Shown here piece after piece: positions 43,181 to 52,620 of a stretch of DNA of 64,000 nucleotides. Origin of the DNA: Streptomyces apocyni (GTDB lineage Bacteria; Actinomycetota; Actinomycetes; Streptomycetales; Streptomycetaceae). The position numbers were made by a program, and so were the translations under genes. The stretch spans positions 248,001 through 312,000 of the forward strand of contig NZ_WHOM01000067.1 of the NCBI RefSeq assembly GCF_009739465.1. The letters are read 5' to 3'. The notes below the pieces were generated by a model. That model ran no database searches and was not told the origin of the DNA. It worked only from the letters and a program-made list of their open reading frames with translations. Each line of letters begins with the position of its first letter. The first letter of the stretch is position 1.

Positions 43181-43221
43181 GCCAAATAGCTAATTTCTCG
43201 GGTGATCGTGTGATATTTGGC
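43181..43221. promoter_or_regulatory. Inverted repeat, likely operator of the betaine operon
   Basis: GCCAAATA (43181-43188) and TATTTGGC (43214-43221) form a perfect 8-bp inverted repeat with centres 33 bp apart, about three helical turns, 127 bp before betB. The site is AT-rich against the background. A repressor responding to choline, betaine or osmolarity would fit. Confidence 0.5.
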
Positions 43222-43347
43222 TCCCTCCGGAAGTGACCCGACCCACTTTCGGCAGCGGAGGCGCATGCTTTCGTGCATGCAGGGCAGACGCCCTGGGCTG
43301 CCGGGGACCGGCGGTGAACATGACGGGAACGGAAGGCCAAAAGCGAC

Positions 43348-44850
43348 GTGTCGGGACAACAGACCATTCATGTGGACGGTAAGTGGCGTAACGCCGCTGA
43401 CGGAGCCACGCGCGAGATCCTCGACCCCGCGGATGCCAAGCCGTTCGCCACGGTGGCCGAGGGCGGCGTGGAGGACGCGGACGCCGCGATCGACGCCGCC
43501 CGCCGCGCATTCGATCACGGAGAGTGGCCGAAGACGCCGGTCACTGAGCGCGCCGCGCTGCTGCGCCGCGTCGCGGACCTCCTGGTGCGCGACCGCGAGA
43601 AGATCGGCCTCCTGGAGAGCCGGGACGCGGGCAAGACCGTCGAGGAGGGCCGGGTCGACGTCGACTGCGTCGCCGACGCCTTCCGCTACTTCGCCGATCT
43701 CGTCATCGGTGAGGGCCCCGGCCGCGTGGTCGACGCGGGCTCCGACACGATCCACAGCGTCGTCGTGCACGAGCCGATCGGCGTCTGCGCGATGATCACC
43801 CCCTGGAACTACCCGCTCCTCCAGGCCAGCTGGAAGATCGCCCCGGCGCTCGCCGCGGGCAACACCTTCGTCATCAAGCCCAGCGAGGTCACCCCGCTGA
43901 CCACCGTGGCCATGATGGACCTGCTGGTCGAGGCCGGGCTCCCGGACGGTGTCGGCAACCTCGTCACCGGCCCCGGTCACACCGTCGGCGCCCGCTTCTC
44001 GGAGCACCCCGACGTCGACCTCATCTCCTTCACCGGTGGTCTGATCAGCGGCACCAAGGTCGCGCAGGCCGCCGCCGTCAGCGTCAAGAAGGTCGCCCTG
44101 GAGCTCGGCGGCAAGAACCCCAACGTGGTGTTCGCCGACGCGCTGGAGACTGAAGAGGGCTTCGACACCGCCGTCGACCAGGCGCTCAACGCCGCCTTCA
44201 TCCACAGCGGCCAGGTCTGCTCCGCCGGTGGCCGCCTCATCATCGAGGAGTCGGCGCGCGAGCGCTTCGTCGCCGAACTCGCCCGCCGCGCCGCCAAGAT
44301 CAGGCTCGGCCGCGGCACCGAGGACGGCGTCGAGTGCGGCCCGCTCGTCTCACAGCAGCAGCTGGACAAGACCGAGGGCTTCGTCGCCTCCGCGCTGGAG
44401 GAAGGCGCCGTTCTGCGCTCGGGCGGCAAGCGCCCCGAGCCCAGCGACGTACGCCCCGAAGGCGGCTACTTCTACGAGCCGACCGTGCTCGACCAGTGCC
44501 ACCGCGAGATGCGCGTCGTCCGCGAGGAGGTCTTCGGACCTGTCCTGTCCGTGGAGACCTTCCGTACCGAGGACGAGGCCGTGGCCCTGGCCAACGACAC
44601 CGAGTACGGCCTCGCCGGCGGCGTCTGGACCGCGGACGCCGGACGCGCCCGCCGGATGGCCGCCCGGCTGCGCCACGGCACGGTCTGGATCAACGACTTC
44701 CACCCCTACCTGCCGCAGGCGGAGTGGGGCGGCTTCGGCAAGTCGGGCGTCGGCCGCGAGCTCGGTCCGGCCGGTCTCGCCGAGTACCGCGAGAGCAAGC
44801 ACATCTACCAGAACCTCGCGCCGGAGCCGGTGCGCTGGTTCGCCGGTTAG
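43348..44850 (+). CDS. betB: Betaine-aldehyde dehydrogenase
   Basis: This 500-residue aldehyde dehydrogenase probably oxidises betaine aldehyde to glycine betaine, an osmoprotectant. The NAD site includes MITPWNYPLLQASWKIAPAL, the catalytic Glu is in ALELGGKNPN (about residue 252) and the catalytic Cys in SGQVCSAGGR (about residue 291). The assignment to betaine aldehyde rests on the neighbours: a choline dehydrogenase-like gene and a glycine betaine ABC transporter. The GTG at 43348 has GGAAGG about 12 nt upstream. An inverted repeat lies in the promoter region. Confidence 0.88.
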   Translation: MSGQQTIHVDGKWRNAADGATREILDPADAKPFATVAEGGVEDADAAIDAARRAFDHGEWPKTPVTERAALLRRVADLLVRDREKIGLLESRDAGKTVEEGRVDVDCVADAFRYFADLVIGEGPGRVVDAGSDTIHSVVVHEPIGVCAMITPWNYPLLQASWKIAPALAAGNTFVIKPSEVTPLTTVAMMDLLVEAGLPDGVGNLVTGPGHTVGARFSEHPDVDLISFTGGLISGTKVAQAAAVSVKKVALELGGKNPNVVFADALETEEGFDTAVDQALNAAFIHSGQVCSAGGRLIIEESARERFVAELARRAAKIRLGRGTEDGVECGPLVSQQQLDKTEGFVASALEEGAVLRSGGKRPEPSDVRPEGGYFYEPTVLDQCHREMRVVREEVFGPVLSVETFRTEDEAVALANDTEYGLAGGVWTADAGRARRMAARLRHGTVWINDFHPYLPQAEWGGFGKSGVGRELGPAGLAEYRESKHIYQNLAPEPVRWFAG

Positions 44851-44971
44851 CGCCTGACTCTCCCAGACCCTCACACGTTCCCGTACGGGTCGTACGACGC
44901 GGTACGACCCGTACCACCCCCTGACACGCGCAGCACTTTGCGGCATCGCACGGAGTGGAGCAGCACAGAAC

Positions 44972-46519
44972 ATGCCTCAGTACGAGACCACCGAGATATA
45001 CGACTACGTGGTCATCGGTGGCGGCACCGCCGGTTCGGTCATCGCCTCGCGCCTCACCGAGAACCCGGATGTCACCGTCGCGGTCATCGAAGGCGGTCCC
45101 AGCGACATCGACCGCCCCGACGTCCTCACCCTGCGCCGCTGGCTCGGCCTGCTCGGCGGGGACCTGGACTACGACTACCCGACCGTCGAGCAGCCTCGCG
45201 GCAACTCGCACATCCGGCACAGCCGGGCCCGGGTCCTGGGCGGCTGCTCCTCGCACAACACGCTGATCTCGTTCAAGCCGCTGCCGTCCGACTGGGACGA
45301 GTGGGAGGCGAACGGCGCCGACGGCTGGAACGCCGCGGCCATGGACCCGTACTTCCCGAAGCTGCGCAACAACATCGTCGCCGTCGACGAGAAGGACCGC
45401 AACGCGATAGCCAGGGATTTCGTCGACGCCGCCCAGGCCGCGCTCGGCGTGCCGCGCGTCGAGGGCTTCAACAAGAAGCCCTTCGCCGACGGCGTCGGCT
45501 TCTTCGACCTCGCGTACCACCCCGAGAACAACAAGCGCTCCAGCGCCTCTGTCGCGTACCTCCACCCGCACATCGAGGCCGGTGACCGCCCGAACCTGCA
45601 CATCAAGCTGGAGACCTGGGCGTACCAGCTGGAGCTCGACGGCACCCACGCGCGGGGCGTGCACGTCCGCACCAAGGACGGCGCGGAGATCCTCGTCCAG
45701 GCCCACCGTGAAGTGCTGGTTTGCGCGGGCGCGGTGGACACCCCCCGCCTGCTGATGCACTCCGGCATCGGACCCCGCAAGGACCTTGAGGCGCTGGGCA
45801 TCCCGGTCGTCGTGGACCTGCCGGGAGTCGGCGAGAACCTGCTCGACCACCCCGAGTCGGTCATCGTCTGGGAGACCGACGGGCCGATACCCGAGAACTC
45901 CGCGATGGACAGCGACGCCGGACTGTTCGTCCAGCGGGACCCCGAATTCCAGGGCCCCGACCTGATGTTCCACTTCTACCAGATCCCGTTCACCGACAAC
46001 CCCGAGCGCCTGGGGTACGAACGCCCCGAACACGGCGTGTCGATGACGCCGAACATCCCCAAGCCCAAGAGCCGCGGCCGCCTCTACCTCACGAGTGCGG
46101 ACCCCGAGGTCAAGCCCGCCCTCGACTTCCGTTACTTCACGGACGAGGACGACTACGACGGCAACACCCTCGTCGACGGCATCAAGATCGCCCGCGAGAT
46201 CGCCAAGACCGAACCGCTCGCCCACTGGCTGAAGCGCGAGGTCTGCCCGGGCCCCGAGATCACCACTGACGAAGAGATCAGTGCGTACGCGCGCAAGGTG
46301 GCGCACACCGTCTACCACCCCGCGGGCACCTGCAAGATGGGCGCGGCCGACGACGAACTCGCCGTGGTCGCCCCCGACCTGACCATCCGCGGCCTCGACG
46401 GCATCCGTATCGCCGACGCCTCCGTCTTCCCGACCATGCCCGCCGTGAACCCCATGATCGGCGTGCTGATGGTCGGCGAGAAGTGCGCGGACCTGCTGAC
46501 CGGAAGTGATAACCGATGA
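44972..46519 (+). CDS. GMC family oxidoreductase, probable choline dehydrogenase
   Basis: This 515-residue flavoenzyme has the ADP-binding motif YDYVVIGGGTAGSVIASRL at its N-terminus, the GMC signatures SRARVLGGCSSHNTLISF and GAVDTPRLLMHSGIG, and a C-terminal active-site region (VAHTVYHPAGTCKMG, then NPMIGVLMVGEKCADLL). Beside betB it most likely oxidises choline to betaine aldehyde, as BetA does. It is 121 bp after betB and overlaps the ABC ATPase gene by 4 bp. Some actinobacterial GMC enzymes use other alcohols, so the substrate is an inference. Confidence 0.85.
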   Translation: MPQYETTEIYDYVVIGGGTAGSVIASRLTENPDVTVAVIEGGPSDIDRPDVLTLRRWLGLLGGDLDYDYPTVEQPRGNSHIRHSRARVLGGCSSHNTLISFKPLPSDWDEWEANGADGWNAAAMDPYFPKLRNNIVAVDEKDRNAIARDFVDAAQAALGVPRVEGFNKKPFADGVGFFDLAYHPENNKRSSASVAYLHPHIEAGDRPNLHIKLETWAYQLELDGTHARGVHVRTKDGAEILVQAHREVLVCAGAVDTPRLLMHSGIGPRKDLEALGIPVVVDLPGVGENLLDHPESVIVWETDGPIPENSAMDSDAGLFVQRDPEFQGPDLMFHFYQIPFTDNPERLGYERPEHGVSMTPNIPKPKSRGRLYLTSADPEVKPALDFRYFTDEDDYDGNTLVDGIKIAREIAKTEPLAHWLKREVCPGPEITTDEEISAYARKVAHTVYHPAGTCKMGAADDELAVVAPDLTIRGLDGIRIADASVFPTMPAVNPMIGVLMVGEKCADLLTGSDNR

Positions 46520-47643
46520 CCGCGATCCTCGACAAAGCCACCCCCGAGCCCATACCCGGGGGCGTGCCCGCTGACGCCGACACCGTCTTCACCGTCCGCA
46601 ACCTGTGGAAGGTCTTCGGCCCCAAGGCCGACCGCATCCCCGGCGACGCCTCACTCACCGACCTGAGCACGGCCGAACTGCGCGAGCGCACCGGCTGTAC
46701 CGCCGCCGTACGCGATGTCTCCTTCGACGTCCGCAAGGGCGAGGTCTTCGTCGTCATGGGCCTGTCCGGGTCGGGCAAGTCCACGCTGGTACGCACCCTG
46801 ACCCGGCTGATCGAGCCGACCAGCGGCACGCTCTCCATGGATGGCGAGGACGTCCGCGCCATGGACAAGAAGCGACTCCTCGCGCTGCGGAGAAACCGTG
46901 TCTCCATGGTCTTCCAGCACTTTGGCCTGCTGCCGCACCGCACTGTTCTGGACAACATTGCCTACGGCCTGGAGATCCAGGGCATGGCCAAGCAGGAACG
47001 CCGCGACCGCGCCGCCGCGATGGTGGCGAAGGTTGGCCTCGACGGTCTGGGCGAGCGCCGCCCCGACCAGCTCTCCGGCGGGCAGCAGCAACGCGTGGGT
47101 TTGGCCCGCGCACTCGTCGTCGACCCCGAAGTGCTGCTCTTCGACGAGCCGTTCAGCGCCCTCGACCCCCTGATCCGTCGCGATATGCAGGAAGAGGTCA
47201 TCCGCCTGCACCGCGACGAGGGCCGCACCATGGTCTTCATCACCCACGACCTCTCCGAGGCGCTCAAGCTGGGTGACCGCATCGCGCTGATGCGTGACGG
47301 CGAGATCGTGCAGCTGGGCACGCCCGAGGAGATCGTGGACAGCCCCGCCAACGACTACGTGCGGGACTTCGTCCGTGATGTGCCGCGCGAACAGGTCGTC
47401 ACGGTGGCCAGGGCCATGCGCCCACCGCACGACGGCGAGGCCGACACCGGGGCGGCGCTGCCTCCCGACGCCACCGTCGCCCAGGGAATCGAGGCTGTCG
47501 CCCGTGGAGGCGCCCCGGCGCGGGTCGTGTCGGACGGGAAGCTGCTCGGCGTTGTCGATCACGAGCGGCTGCTCGCCGTGGTGGCGGGCATCGGGCTGCC
47601 CGCCACACCGGAACAGGCCGCGGAAGACGTGGTTCAGGCATGA
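46516..47643 (+). CDS. proV: Glycine betaine/proline ABC transporter ATP-binding protein
   Basis: This 375-residue ATPase is of the ProV/OpuAA type. It has Walker A GLSGSGKST (about residues 84-92), the Q-loop VFQHFGLLPHRTVLDN, the signature LSGGQQQRVGLARAL, Walker B VLLFDEPFSALDPL and the switch His in FITHDLSEA. The QHFGLLPHRTV segment and the insertion before the nucleotide site are typical of betaine importers. The C-terminal 100 residues resemble a single CBS-like regulatory part. It overlaps both neighbours by 4 bp, within the betaine operon. Confidence 0.93.
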   Translation: MTAILDKATPEPIPGGVPADADTVFTVRNLWKVFGPKADRIPGDASLTDLSTAELRERTGCTAAVRDVSFDVRKGEVFVVMGLSGSGKSTLVRTLTRLIEPTSGTLSMDGEDVRAMDKKRLLALRRNRVSMVFQHFGLLPHRTVLDNIAYGLEIQGMAKQERRDRAAAMVAKVGLDGLGERRPDQLSGGQQQRVGLARALVVDPEVLLFDEPFSALDPLIRRDMQEEVIRLHRDEGRTMVFITHDLSEALKLGDRIALMRDGEIVQLGTPEEIVDSPANDYVRDFVRDVPREQVVTVARAMRPPHDGEADTGAALPPDATVAQGIEAVARGGAPARVVSDGKLLGVVDHERLLAVVAGIGLPATPEQAAEDVVQA

Positions 47644-49622
47644 GTGCGACCACTGCTGAGAAGGCAGCCGCCAAGGGAGGGAGCGCCGACACGGGCAGCG
47701 GCGCGGAAGACGAGCGGCAGGGAACCACCCCCCGGGGACCGCTGCCGGTGACCTGGCTCGTGCTGCTCGGCCTCGCGCTGCTGCTGCCGACCAGCGCCCT
47801 GCTGTGGAGTGGCGGCTGGCCGGACAGCCTGGGCGTCGACGCCGTCACTCCGCTGGACTCGTTCGCCGACTGGGTCATCGAAAACCGCCAGACCCACCCC
47901 CTGTTCCTCTACTTCCTGCTGCACATATCCAATGTCGCCACCGACTCGGTGGACGGCGTACACAACCTGCTCGAGTCACTCGGCTGGGCCGGTGTGCTGG
48001 GTATCGCGGCCGCCCTCGCCTGGTACGTCGCGGGTGCGGGCCGTAAGGGGCTGAAGACGGCGGGCATCGCCGTCGGAGCACTCGCCGCGATCGGCCTGGT
48101 CGACCTGTGGTCCCCGGCGATGGAGACCCTGGCGCTGATGGTGGTCGCCGTCACCGCGGCCGCTGTGCTGGGCACGCTGCTCGGGCTCGCCGCCGGGCTC
48201 TCCGATACGGCGCAGCGGCTTTTGCGGCCTGTCCTGGACACCATGCAGGTGCTGCCCTCCTTCGCGTACCTGCTGCCACTCGTCCTGATCTTTGGCACCG
48301 GCACCCCGTCCGCGCTGATCACCACGGTCATCTACGCCGTTCCGCCGATGGTGCGCCTCACCTCGCTGGGCCTGCGCGGCGGTGCCCCCGCGGTGCTTGA
48401 GGCCTCCCGTTCACTCGGGTCGACTCCGTGGCAGCGGCTGTGGACAGCTCGGCTGCCGCTGGCCCGCAAGGAGATGCTCCTCGGCCTCAACCAGACGATC
48501 ATGATGGCGCTGTCCATGGTGGTCATCGCCGCCGTCGTCGGCGCGGGTGGCCTGGGCGAGAGCATCTACTCGGCCTTGAAGAGCCGGGACTTCGGGCAGG
48601 GACTCGTCGCGGGCCTGGCCATCGTGCTGATCGCCGTCTGGCTGGACCGAACGACCGCGGCGGCGGGTGAGCGATCCGGAGCAGCCACCGGTCGGTGGGC
48701 CGCCGGTATCGCCGCCATGGTGGGAGCCGTAGCGCTGGCTCTCGGCCAGATCCTCTCCCGGAGTTGGCCCGAGAGCTGGACCGTGGATGTCACGGCACCG
48801 CTCAACAGCGCCATGGAATGGGTAGTCAACAACTTCTACCAGGATGTTCCGGTGCTCGGCGGCACGTCCGCCTGGGCAGGGAACCTGACGACCTGGGTGC
48901 TGGCTCCGCTGAACGACGGTCTGCAGGCCCTGCCCTGGTGGTCGGTCATGCTTCTCGCGGCCTCCCTGGCCTGGCTGGTCGGCACGTGGCGCGGTGCGGT
49001 GACCGCCGTACTGGCGCTGGCGTGCATCGGGATGCTGGGCATCTGGGGCCCGTCGATGTACACCTTGTCCCAGGTCCTCGTCGCTGTCGCGATCGCACTG
49101 CTGCTCGGCTTCGCGCTGGGCATCCTGGCCGCCCGAGTGGGCTGGGCCGAGAAGCTGCTGCGTCCGGTCTTCGACACCATGCAGACGCTGCCGCAGTTCA
49201 TCTACCTCATCCCCGTGGTGCAGCTCTTCAACGCGGGTCGCGTGGCGGCGGTGACCGCGGCGGCCGTCTACGCCCTGCCCGCCGTGGTCCGGATCACCAC
49301 CCAGGGCCTGAAGAACGTCGCCCCGGCCACGCTGGAGGCCTCCCGCTCGCTCGGCGCCACCACCTGGCAGCAGATCCGCCAGGTCCAGTGGCCGCTGGCC
49401 AGGCCCGCGCTGCTGGTCGCTGTCAACCAGGGCGTGGTCCTGGTCCTCGCGGTGGTCGTCATCGGCGGCCTGGTGGGCGGTGGCGGCCTCGGCTTCGACG
49501 TCGTCAAGGGCCTCACAGCCAGCGAGCTCGGCACGGGTCTGACCGCTGGCGTGGGCATCGTCTGCCTCGGCCTGATGCTCGACAAGCTGACGCAGCCGTC
49601 CGCTGCGCGCAAACCCCAGTGA
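47640..49622 (+). CDS. proW: Glycine betaine/proline ABC transporter permease, double-length
   Basis: This 660-residue permease contains two consecutive transport domains. The first has LLRPVLDTMQVLPSFAYLLP and VLEASRSLGSTPWQRLW (EAA loop, about residues 195-290), the second LLRPVFDTMQTLPQFIYLIP and TLEASRSLGATTWQQIRQV (about 505-590). A usual ProW is about 300-350 residues, so this is a fused duplication able to supply both membrane halves in one chain. Hydrophobic helices fill most of the protein, after an acidic cytoplasmic N-terminus. The ATG overlaps the ATPase stop (ATGA). Confidence 0.93.
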   Translation: MSATTAEKAAAKGGSADTGSGAEDERQGTTPRGPLPVTWLVLLGLALLLPTSALLWSGGWPDSLGVDAVTPLDSFADWVIENRQTHPLFLYFLLHISNVATDSVDGVHNLLESLGWAGVLGIAAALAWYVAGAGRKGLKTAGIAVGALAAIGLVDLWSPAMETLALMVVAVTAAAVLGTLLGLAAGLSDTAQRLLRPVLDTMQVLPSFAYLLPLVLIFGTGTPSALITTVIYAVPPMVRLTSLGLRGGAPAVLEASRSLGSTPWQRLWTARLPLARKEMLLGLNQTIMMALSMVVIAAVVGAGGLGESIYSALKSRDFGQGLVAGLAIVLIAVWLDRTTAAAGERSGAATGRWAAGIAAMVGAVALALGQILSRSWPESWTVDVTAPLNSAMEWVVNNFYQDVPVLGGTSAWAGNLTTWVLAPLNDGLQALPWWSVMLLAASLAWLVGTWRGAVTAVLALACIGMLGIWGPSMYTLSQVLVAVAIALLLGFALGILAARVGWAEKLLRPVFDTMQTLPQFIYLIPVVQLFNAGRVAAVTAAAVYALPAVVRITTQGLKNVAPATLEASRSLGATTWQQIRQVQWPLARPALLVAVNQGVVLVLAVVVIGGLVGGGGLGFDVVKGLTASELGTGLTAGVGIVCLGLMLDKLTQPSAARKPQ

Positions 49623-49672
49623 GCGTCCCCGCTCACCAGCTGTTCCCCCCCATTTAAGGAAGTCAGTACGTC

Positions 49673-50629
49673 ATGAACAAGAACCACACCGCCCGTCTCC
49701 GTAGAACCGGCATCGCCGCCACCGGCGCACTGGCCCTGCTCGCCCTGAGCGCCTGCAGTGCCGCCGACACCGGCTCCGACGACAAGACCGTCAGCCTGCA
49801 CACGCCCACCTGGGTCGGTGCGGAGGTGAACACCGCTGTCGCCAAGTACCTGCTGGAGAACGAGCTCGACTACAAGGTCGAGACCAAGCAGATGGATGAG
49901 ACTCCGGCCTGGGACGATATGAGTCAGGGCAAGATCGACGCCATCCTTGAGGACTGGGGCCACCCCAAGGAGGTCAAGCGGTACGTCGAGGGCAACAAGA
50001 CCATCGTCTCCGCCGGTGAGCTTGGCGTGACGGGTCACATCGGCTGGTTCGTGCCGAAGTACGTCGCCGACAAGAACCCGGACATCACCGACTACAAGAA
50101 CCTCAACAAGTACGCCGATCTCTTCAAGACACCGGAGAGCGGCGACAAGGGCCAGTTCATCAAGGGCGACCCGTCGTACGTCTCGCACGACAACGCGCTG
50201 ATCAAGAACCTCGATCTGAACTACAAGCCGATCGAGGCCGGAGCCGAGGCCACCCACCTGGCGCAGCTTGAGCAGCTCTACAAGAACAAGAAGCCCTTCC
50301 TCACCTACTGGTGGACCCCGCAGTGGATGAACGCGACCATGGACCTGGTCGAGGTCAAGCTTCCTGAGTACAAGGAAGGCTGTGACAAGGACGCCAAGAA
50401 GATCGAGTGCGCCTACCCTGACGTTCCCCTGCAGAAGTGGATGAACGCGGACTTCGCCAAGGAAGGCGGCGACGCCGCCGAGTTCCTGAAGAACTTCAAC
50501 TGGTCGACGGACGACCAGAACCTGGTGGCCAAGTACGTGGCCAAGGACAAGATGACCCCGGAGAAGGCTGCCGAGAAGTGGGTCAAGGAGAACAAGTCCA
50601 CCTGGGAGCAGTGGATCCCGAAGAAGTGA
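49673..50629 (+). CDS. Glycine betaine/proline ABC transporter substrate-binding lipoprotein
   Basis: This 318-residue binding protein has a lipoprotein signal with lipobox LALSAC (lipidated Cys28). The mature part matches the OpuAC family: TPTWVGAEVNTAVAKYLLE, VETKQMDETPAWDDMSQGKI, and YWWTPQWMNATMDLV, whose aromatic residues normally form the cage around the betaine ammonium. It delivers glycine betaine or proline to the ProW-type permease encoded 50 bp upstream. GGAAG lies 12 nt before the ATG. It is the last gene of the operon, followed by a terminator. Confidence 0.93.
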   Translation: MNKNHTARLRRTGIAATGALALLALSACSAADTGSDDKTVSLHTPTWVGAEVNTAVAKYLLENELDYKVETKQMDETPAWDDMSQGKIDAILEDWGHPKEVKRYVEGNKTIVSAGELGVTGHIGWFVPKYVADKNPDITDYKNLNKYADLFKTPESGDKGQFIKGDPSYVSHDNALIKNLDLNYKPIEAGAEATHLAQLEQLYKNKKPFLTYWWTPQWMNATMDLVEVKLPEYKEGCDKDAKKIECAYPDVPLQKWMNADFAKEGGDAAEFLKNFNWSTDDQNLVAKYVAKDKMTPEKAAEKWVKENKSTWEQWIPKK

Positions 50630-50648
50630 CGCGGTAGCACAGTGACCG

Positions 50649-50682
50649 GTGCCGGGTGCCCCCGTGGTGGGGCGCCCGGCAC
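50649..50682. terminator. Terminator hairpin after the betaine operon
   Basis: A 14-bp stem (50649-50662 with 50669-50682) has one mismatched (G-T) pair and a 6-nt loop. It lies between the binding-protein gene and the convergent 2'-5' RNA ligase-like gene. Confidence 0.85.
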
Positions 50683-50689
50683 GGCTGTG

Positions 50690-51289
50690 TCAGTGGGCGG
50701 GGAGCGTACCCCGAGGCGCTGACGGGGCCTCGGCCTCTGGGGCGTCGGCTTGCGCGGGGACCGTCGGGGAGCCGAAGCCGAACTCGCGGAGCATGCGCCA
50801 GACGCCGTCGGGCCCCTGCTCGTACAGGGCGAACCCGGTGCAGGACCAGTCGGCGGCGTACTCGCTGAGCTCGTCGTACGCCCGGTCCATCGCCTCGTCG
50901 GCGATGCCGTGCGCCACCGTGACATGCGGGTGGTACGGGAACTGCAGCTCCCGGGCGACCGGGCCCGACGCGTCCCTGACCTGCTTCTGTAGCCAGGTGC
51001 AGGCCGCGGCGCCCTCGGCGACCTGGACGAAGACGACCGGCGACAGCGGCCGGAAGGTGCCGGTGCCGTACAGCCGCATCGGGAAGGGGCGGGACGCGCC
51101 CGCCACCTCCGCGAGATGCGCCTCGATGGCGGGCACCGACGTGGCCGCTACCTCGGTCGGGGGGAGCAGGGTGACGTGGGTGGGGATGCCGTATGCCGCG
51201 GGGTCGCCGAAGCCCGCTCGCCGCTCCTGGAGCAGGCTGCCATAGGGCTCCGGGACCGCGATCGAAACGCCGAGCGTTACGGTCCCCAC
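50690..51289 (-). CDS. 2'-5' RNA ligase / 2H phosphoesterase family protein
   Basis: This 199-residue protein has the two His-x-Thr motifs of the 2H phosphoesterase superfamily: THVTLLPP (about residues 37-44) and HPHVTVAHG (about 120-128). The family includes RNA 2'-5' ligases and cyclic phosphodiesterases; the cellular substrate is unknown. The GTG at 51289 is preferred because GGAGGAG lies 6 nt before it. The ATG at 51304 overlaps that ribosome site. The last 20 residues are a Pro/Ala-rich tail. It precedes nothing obvious functionally, with trpS upstream on the same strand. Confidence 0.85.
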   Translation of the reverse strand: MGTVTLGVSIAVPEPYGSLLQERRAGFGDPAAYGIPTHVTLLPPTEVAATSVPAIEAHLAEVAGASRPFPMRLYGTGTFRPLSPVVFVQVAEGAAACTWLQKQVRDASGPVARELQFPYHPHVTVAHGIADEAMDRAYDELSEYAADWSCTGFALYEQGPDGVWRMLREFGFGSPTVPAQADAPEAEAPSAPRGTLPAH

Positions 51290-51359
51290 GTCGTTCTCCT
51301 CCATGTGCGGTCGTCGCGTGCTGGTGGTGGTGGCGGTGCTGGTGCTGGTGTTGGTCCGG

Positions 51360-52373
51360 TCAGTGCTTGGCGGGCAGGAAGCCCACCTTGTCGTACGCCT
51401 GGGCGAGGGACTCCGCGGCGACGGCCCTGGCCTTTTCCGCGCCCTTGGCGAGGATCGAGTCCAGCGTCTCCGGGTCGTCCAGGTACTCCTGGGTGCGAGC
51501 GCGGAACGGTGTGACGAACTCCACCATCACCTCGGCGAGGTCCGTCTTCAGCGCACCGTAGCCCTTGCCCTCGTACTTCTGCTCAAGTTCCGGAATTCCG
51601 GTGTCCGTGAGGGTGGAGTAGATGGTGAGGAGGTTGCTGATACCCGGCTTGTGCTCGGCGTCGAAGCGGATCTCGGACCCGGTGTCGGTGACCGCGCTCT
51701 TGATCTTCTTGGCCGTGGTCTTGGGCTCGTCGAGCAGGTTGACCAGGCCCTTGGGCGTGGAGGCGGACTTGCTCATCTTGACCGCCGGGTCCTGGAGGTC
51801 GTAGATCTTGGCGACCTCCTTGACGATGTGCGGGGCCGGGACCGTGAAGGTCTGTCCGAAACGCGTGTTGAAGCGCTCGGCGAGGTCGCGGGTGAGCTCG
51901 ACGTGCTGGCGCTGGTCCTCGCCGACCGGGACCTGGTCGGCCTGGTAGAGGAGGATGTCGGCGACCTGGAGTACCGGGTAGGTGAACAGTCCGACGGTGG
52001 CGCGGTCCGCGCCCTGCTTGGCGGACTTGTCCTTGAACTGCGTCATCCGGGAGGCCTCGCCGAAACCGGTGAGGCAGTTCATCACCCAGCCGAGCTGCGT
52101 GTGCTCGGGGACGTGGCTCTGGATGAAGAGGGTGCAGCGCTCGGGGTCGAGACCGGCCGCCAGCAGTTGGGCGGCGGCGAGCCGGGTGTTGGCGCGCAGC
52201 TCGGCCGGATCCTGCGGAATGGTGATCGCGTGCAGGTCGACGACCATGTAGAACGCGTCATGGGATTCCTGCAGGGCGACGTACTGACGGATCGCACCGA
52301 GGTAGTTCCCGAGGTGGAACGAACCTGCGGTGGGCTGGATACCGGAGAGCGCGCGGGGACGATCAGAGGCCAT
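51360..52373 (-). CDS. trpS: Tryptophanyl-tRNA synthetase
   Basis: This 337-residue class I synthetase charges tRNA-Trp. The HIGH-like motif reads SFHLGNYLG (about residues 18-26), after the family-typical RALSGIQPTAG. The KMSKS loop is VKMSKSASTPKG (about residue 198). Other family parts are VVDLHAITIPQDP and FIQSHVPEHTQLGWVMNC. Length is normal for bacterial TrpS. The ATG at 52373 is the natural start. No T-box leader was seen upstream; instead there is an 8-bp tandem repeat tract before the glyA stop. Confidence 0.96.
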   Translation of the reverse strand: MASDRPRALSGIQPTAGSFHLGNYLGAIRQYVALQESHDAFYMVVDLHAITIPQDPAELRANTRLAAAQLLAAGLDPERCTLFIQSHVPEHTQLGWVMNCLTGFGEASRMTQFKDKSAKQGADRATVGLFTYPVLQVADILLYQADQVPVGEDQRQHVELTRDLAERFNTRFGQTFTVPAPHIVKEVAKIYDLQDPAVKMSKSASTPKGLVNLLDEPKTTAKKIKSAVTDTGSEIRFDAEHKPGISNLLTIYSTLTDTGIPELEQKYEGKGYGALKTDLAEVMVEFVTPFRARTQEYLDDPETLDSILAKGAEKARAVAAESLAQAYDKVGFLPAKH

Positions 52374-52505
52374 GCGCTCATTCTCTCAGGTGCCGTGGCC
52401 GGTTCGGGCTCAGGTGGCCGGTGCCGGGCCGCCGACGAGCGGCGGAGCGTGGGGAATGAGACGGGGAACACATGGGGGAGCGCGCGGGGGCGCGCGGGGA
52501 GCACG

Positions 52506-52567
52506 GACGGGCGGCGGGCGGACGGGCGGACGGGCAGACGGGCTGACGGGCAGACGGGCGGGCGGGG
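52506..52567. repeat. 8-bp tandem repeat tract between trpS and glyA
   Basis: About seven copies of GACGGGCG/GACGGGCA-type 8-bp units lie in the 247-bp gap between trpS and the end of glyA. The unit is not a multiple of three and there is no gene here, so length can vary freely. Confidence 0.75.
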
Positions 52568-52620
52568 CGCTGGTACTGGTGCGCCTCCGCCCGTCCGCCG
52601 CTGCCGCCGCTGCTGTCCGC

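Noticed and set aside
52374..52620. T-box leader before trpS
   Set aside because: The region upstream of trpS on its strand is the repeat tract and lacks T-box sequence.
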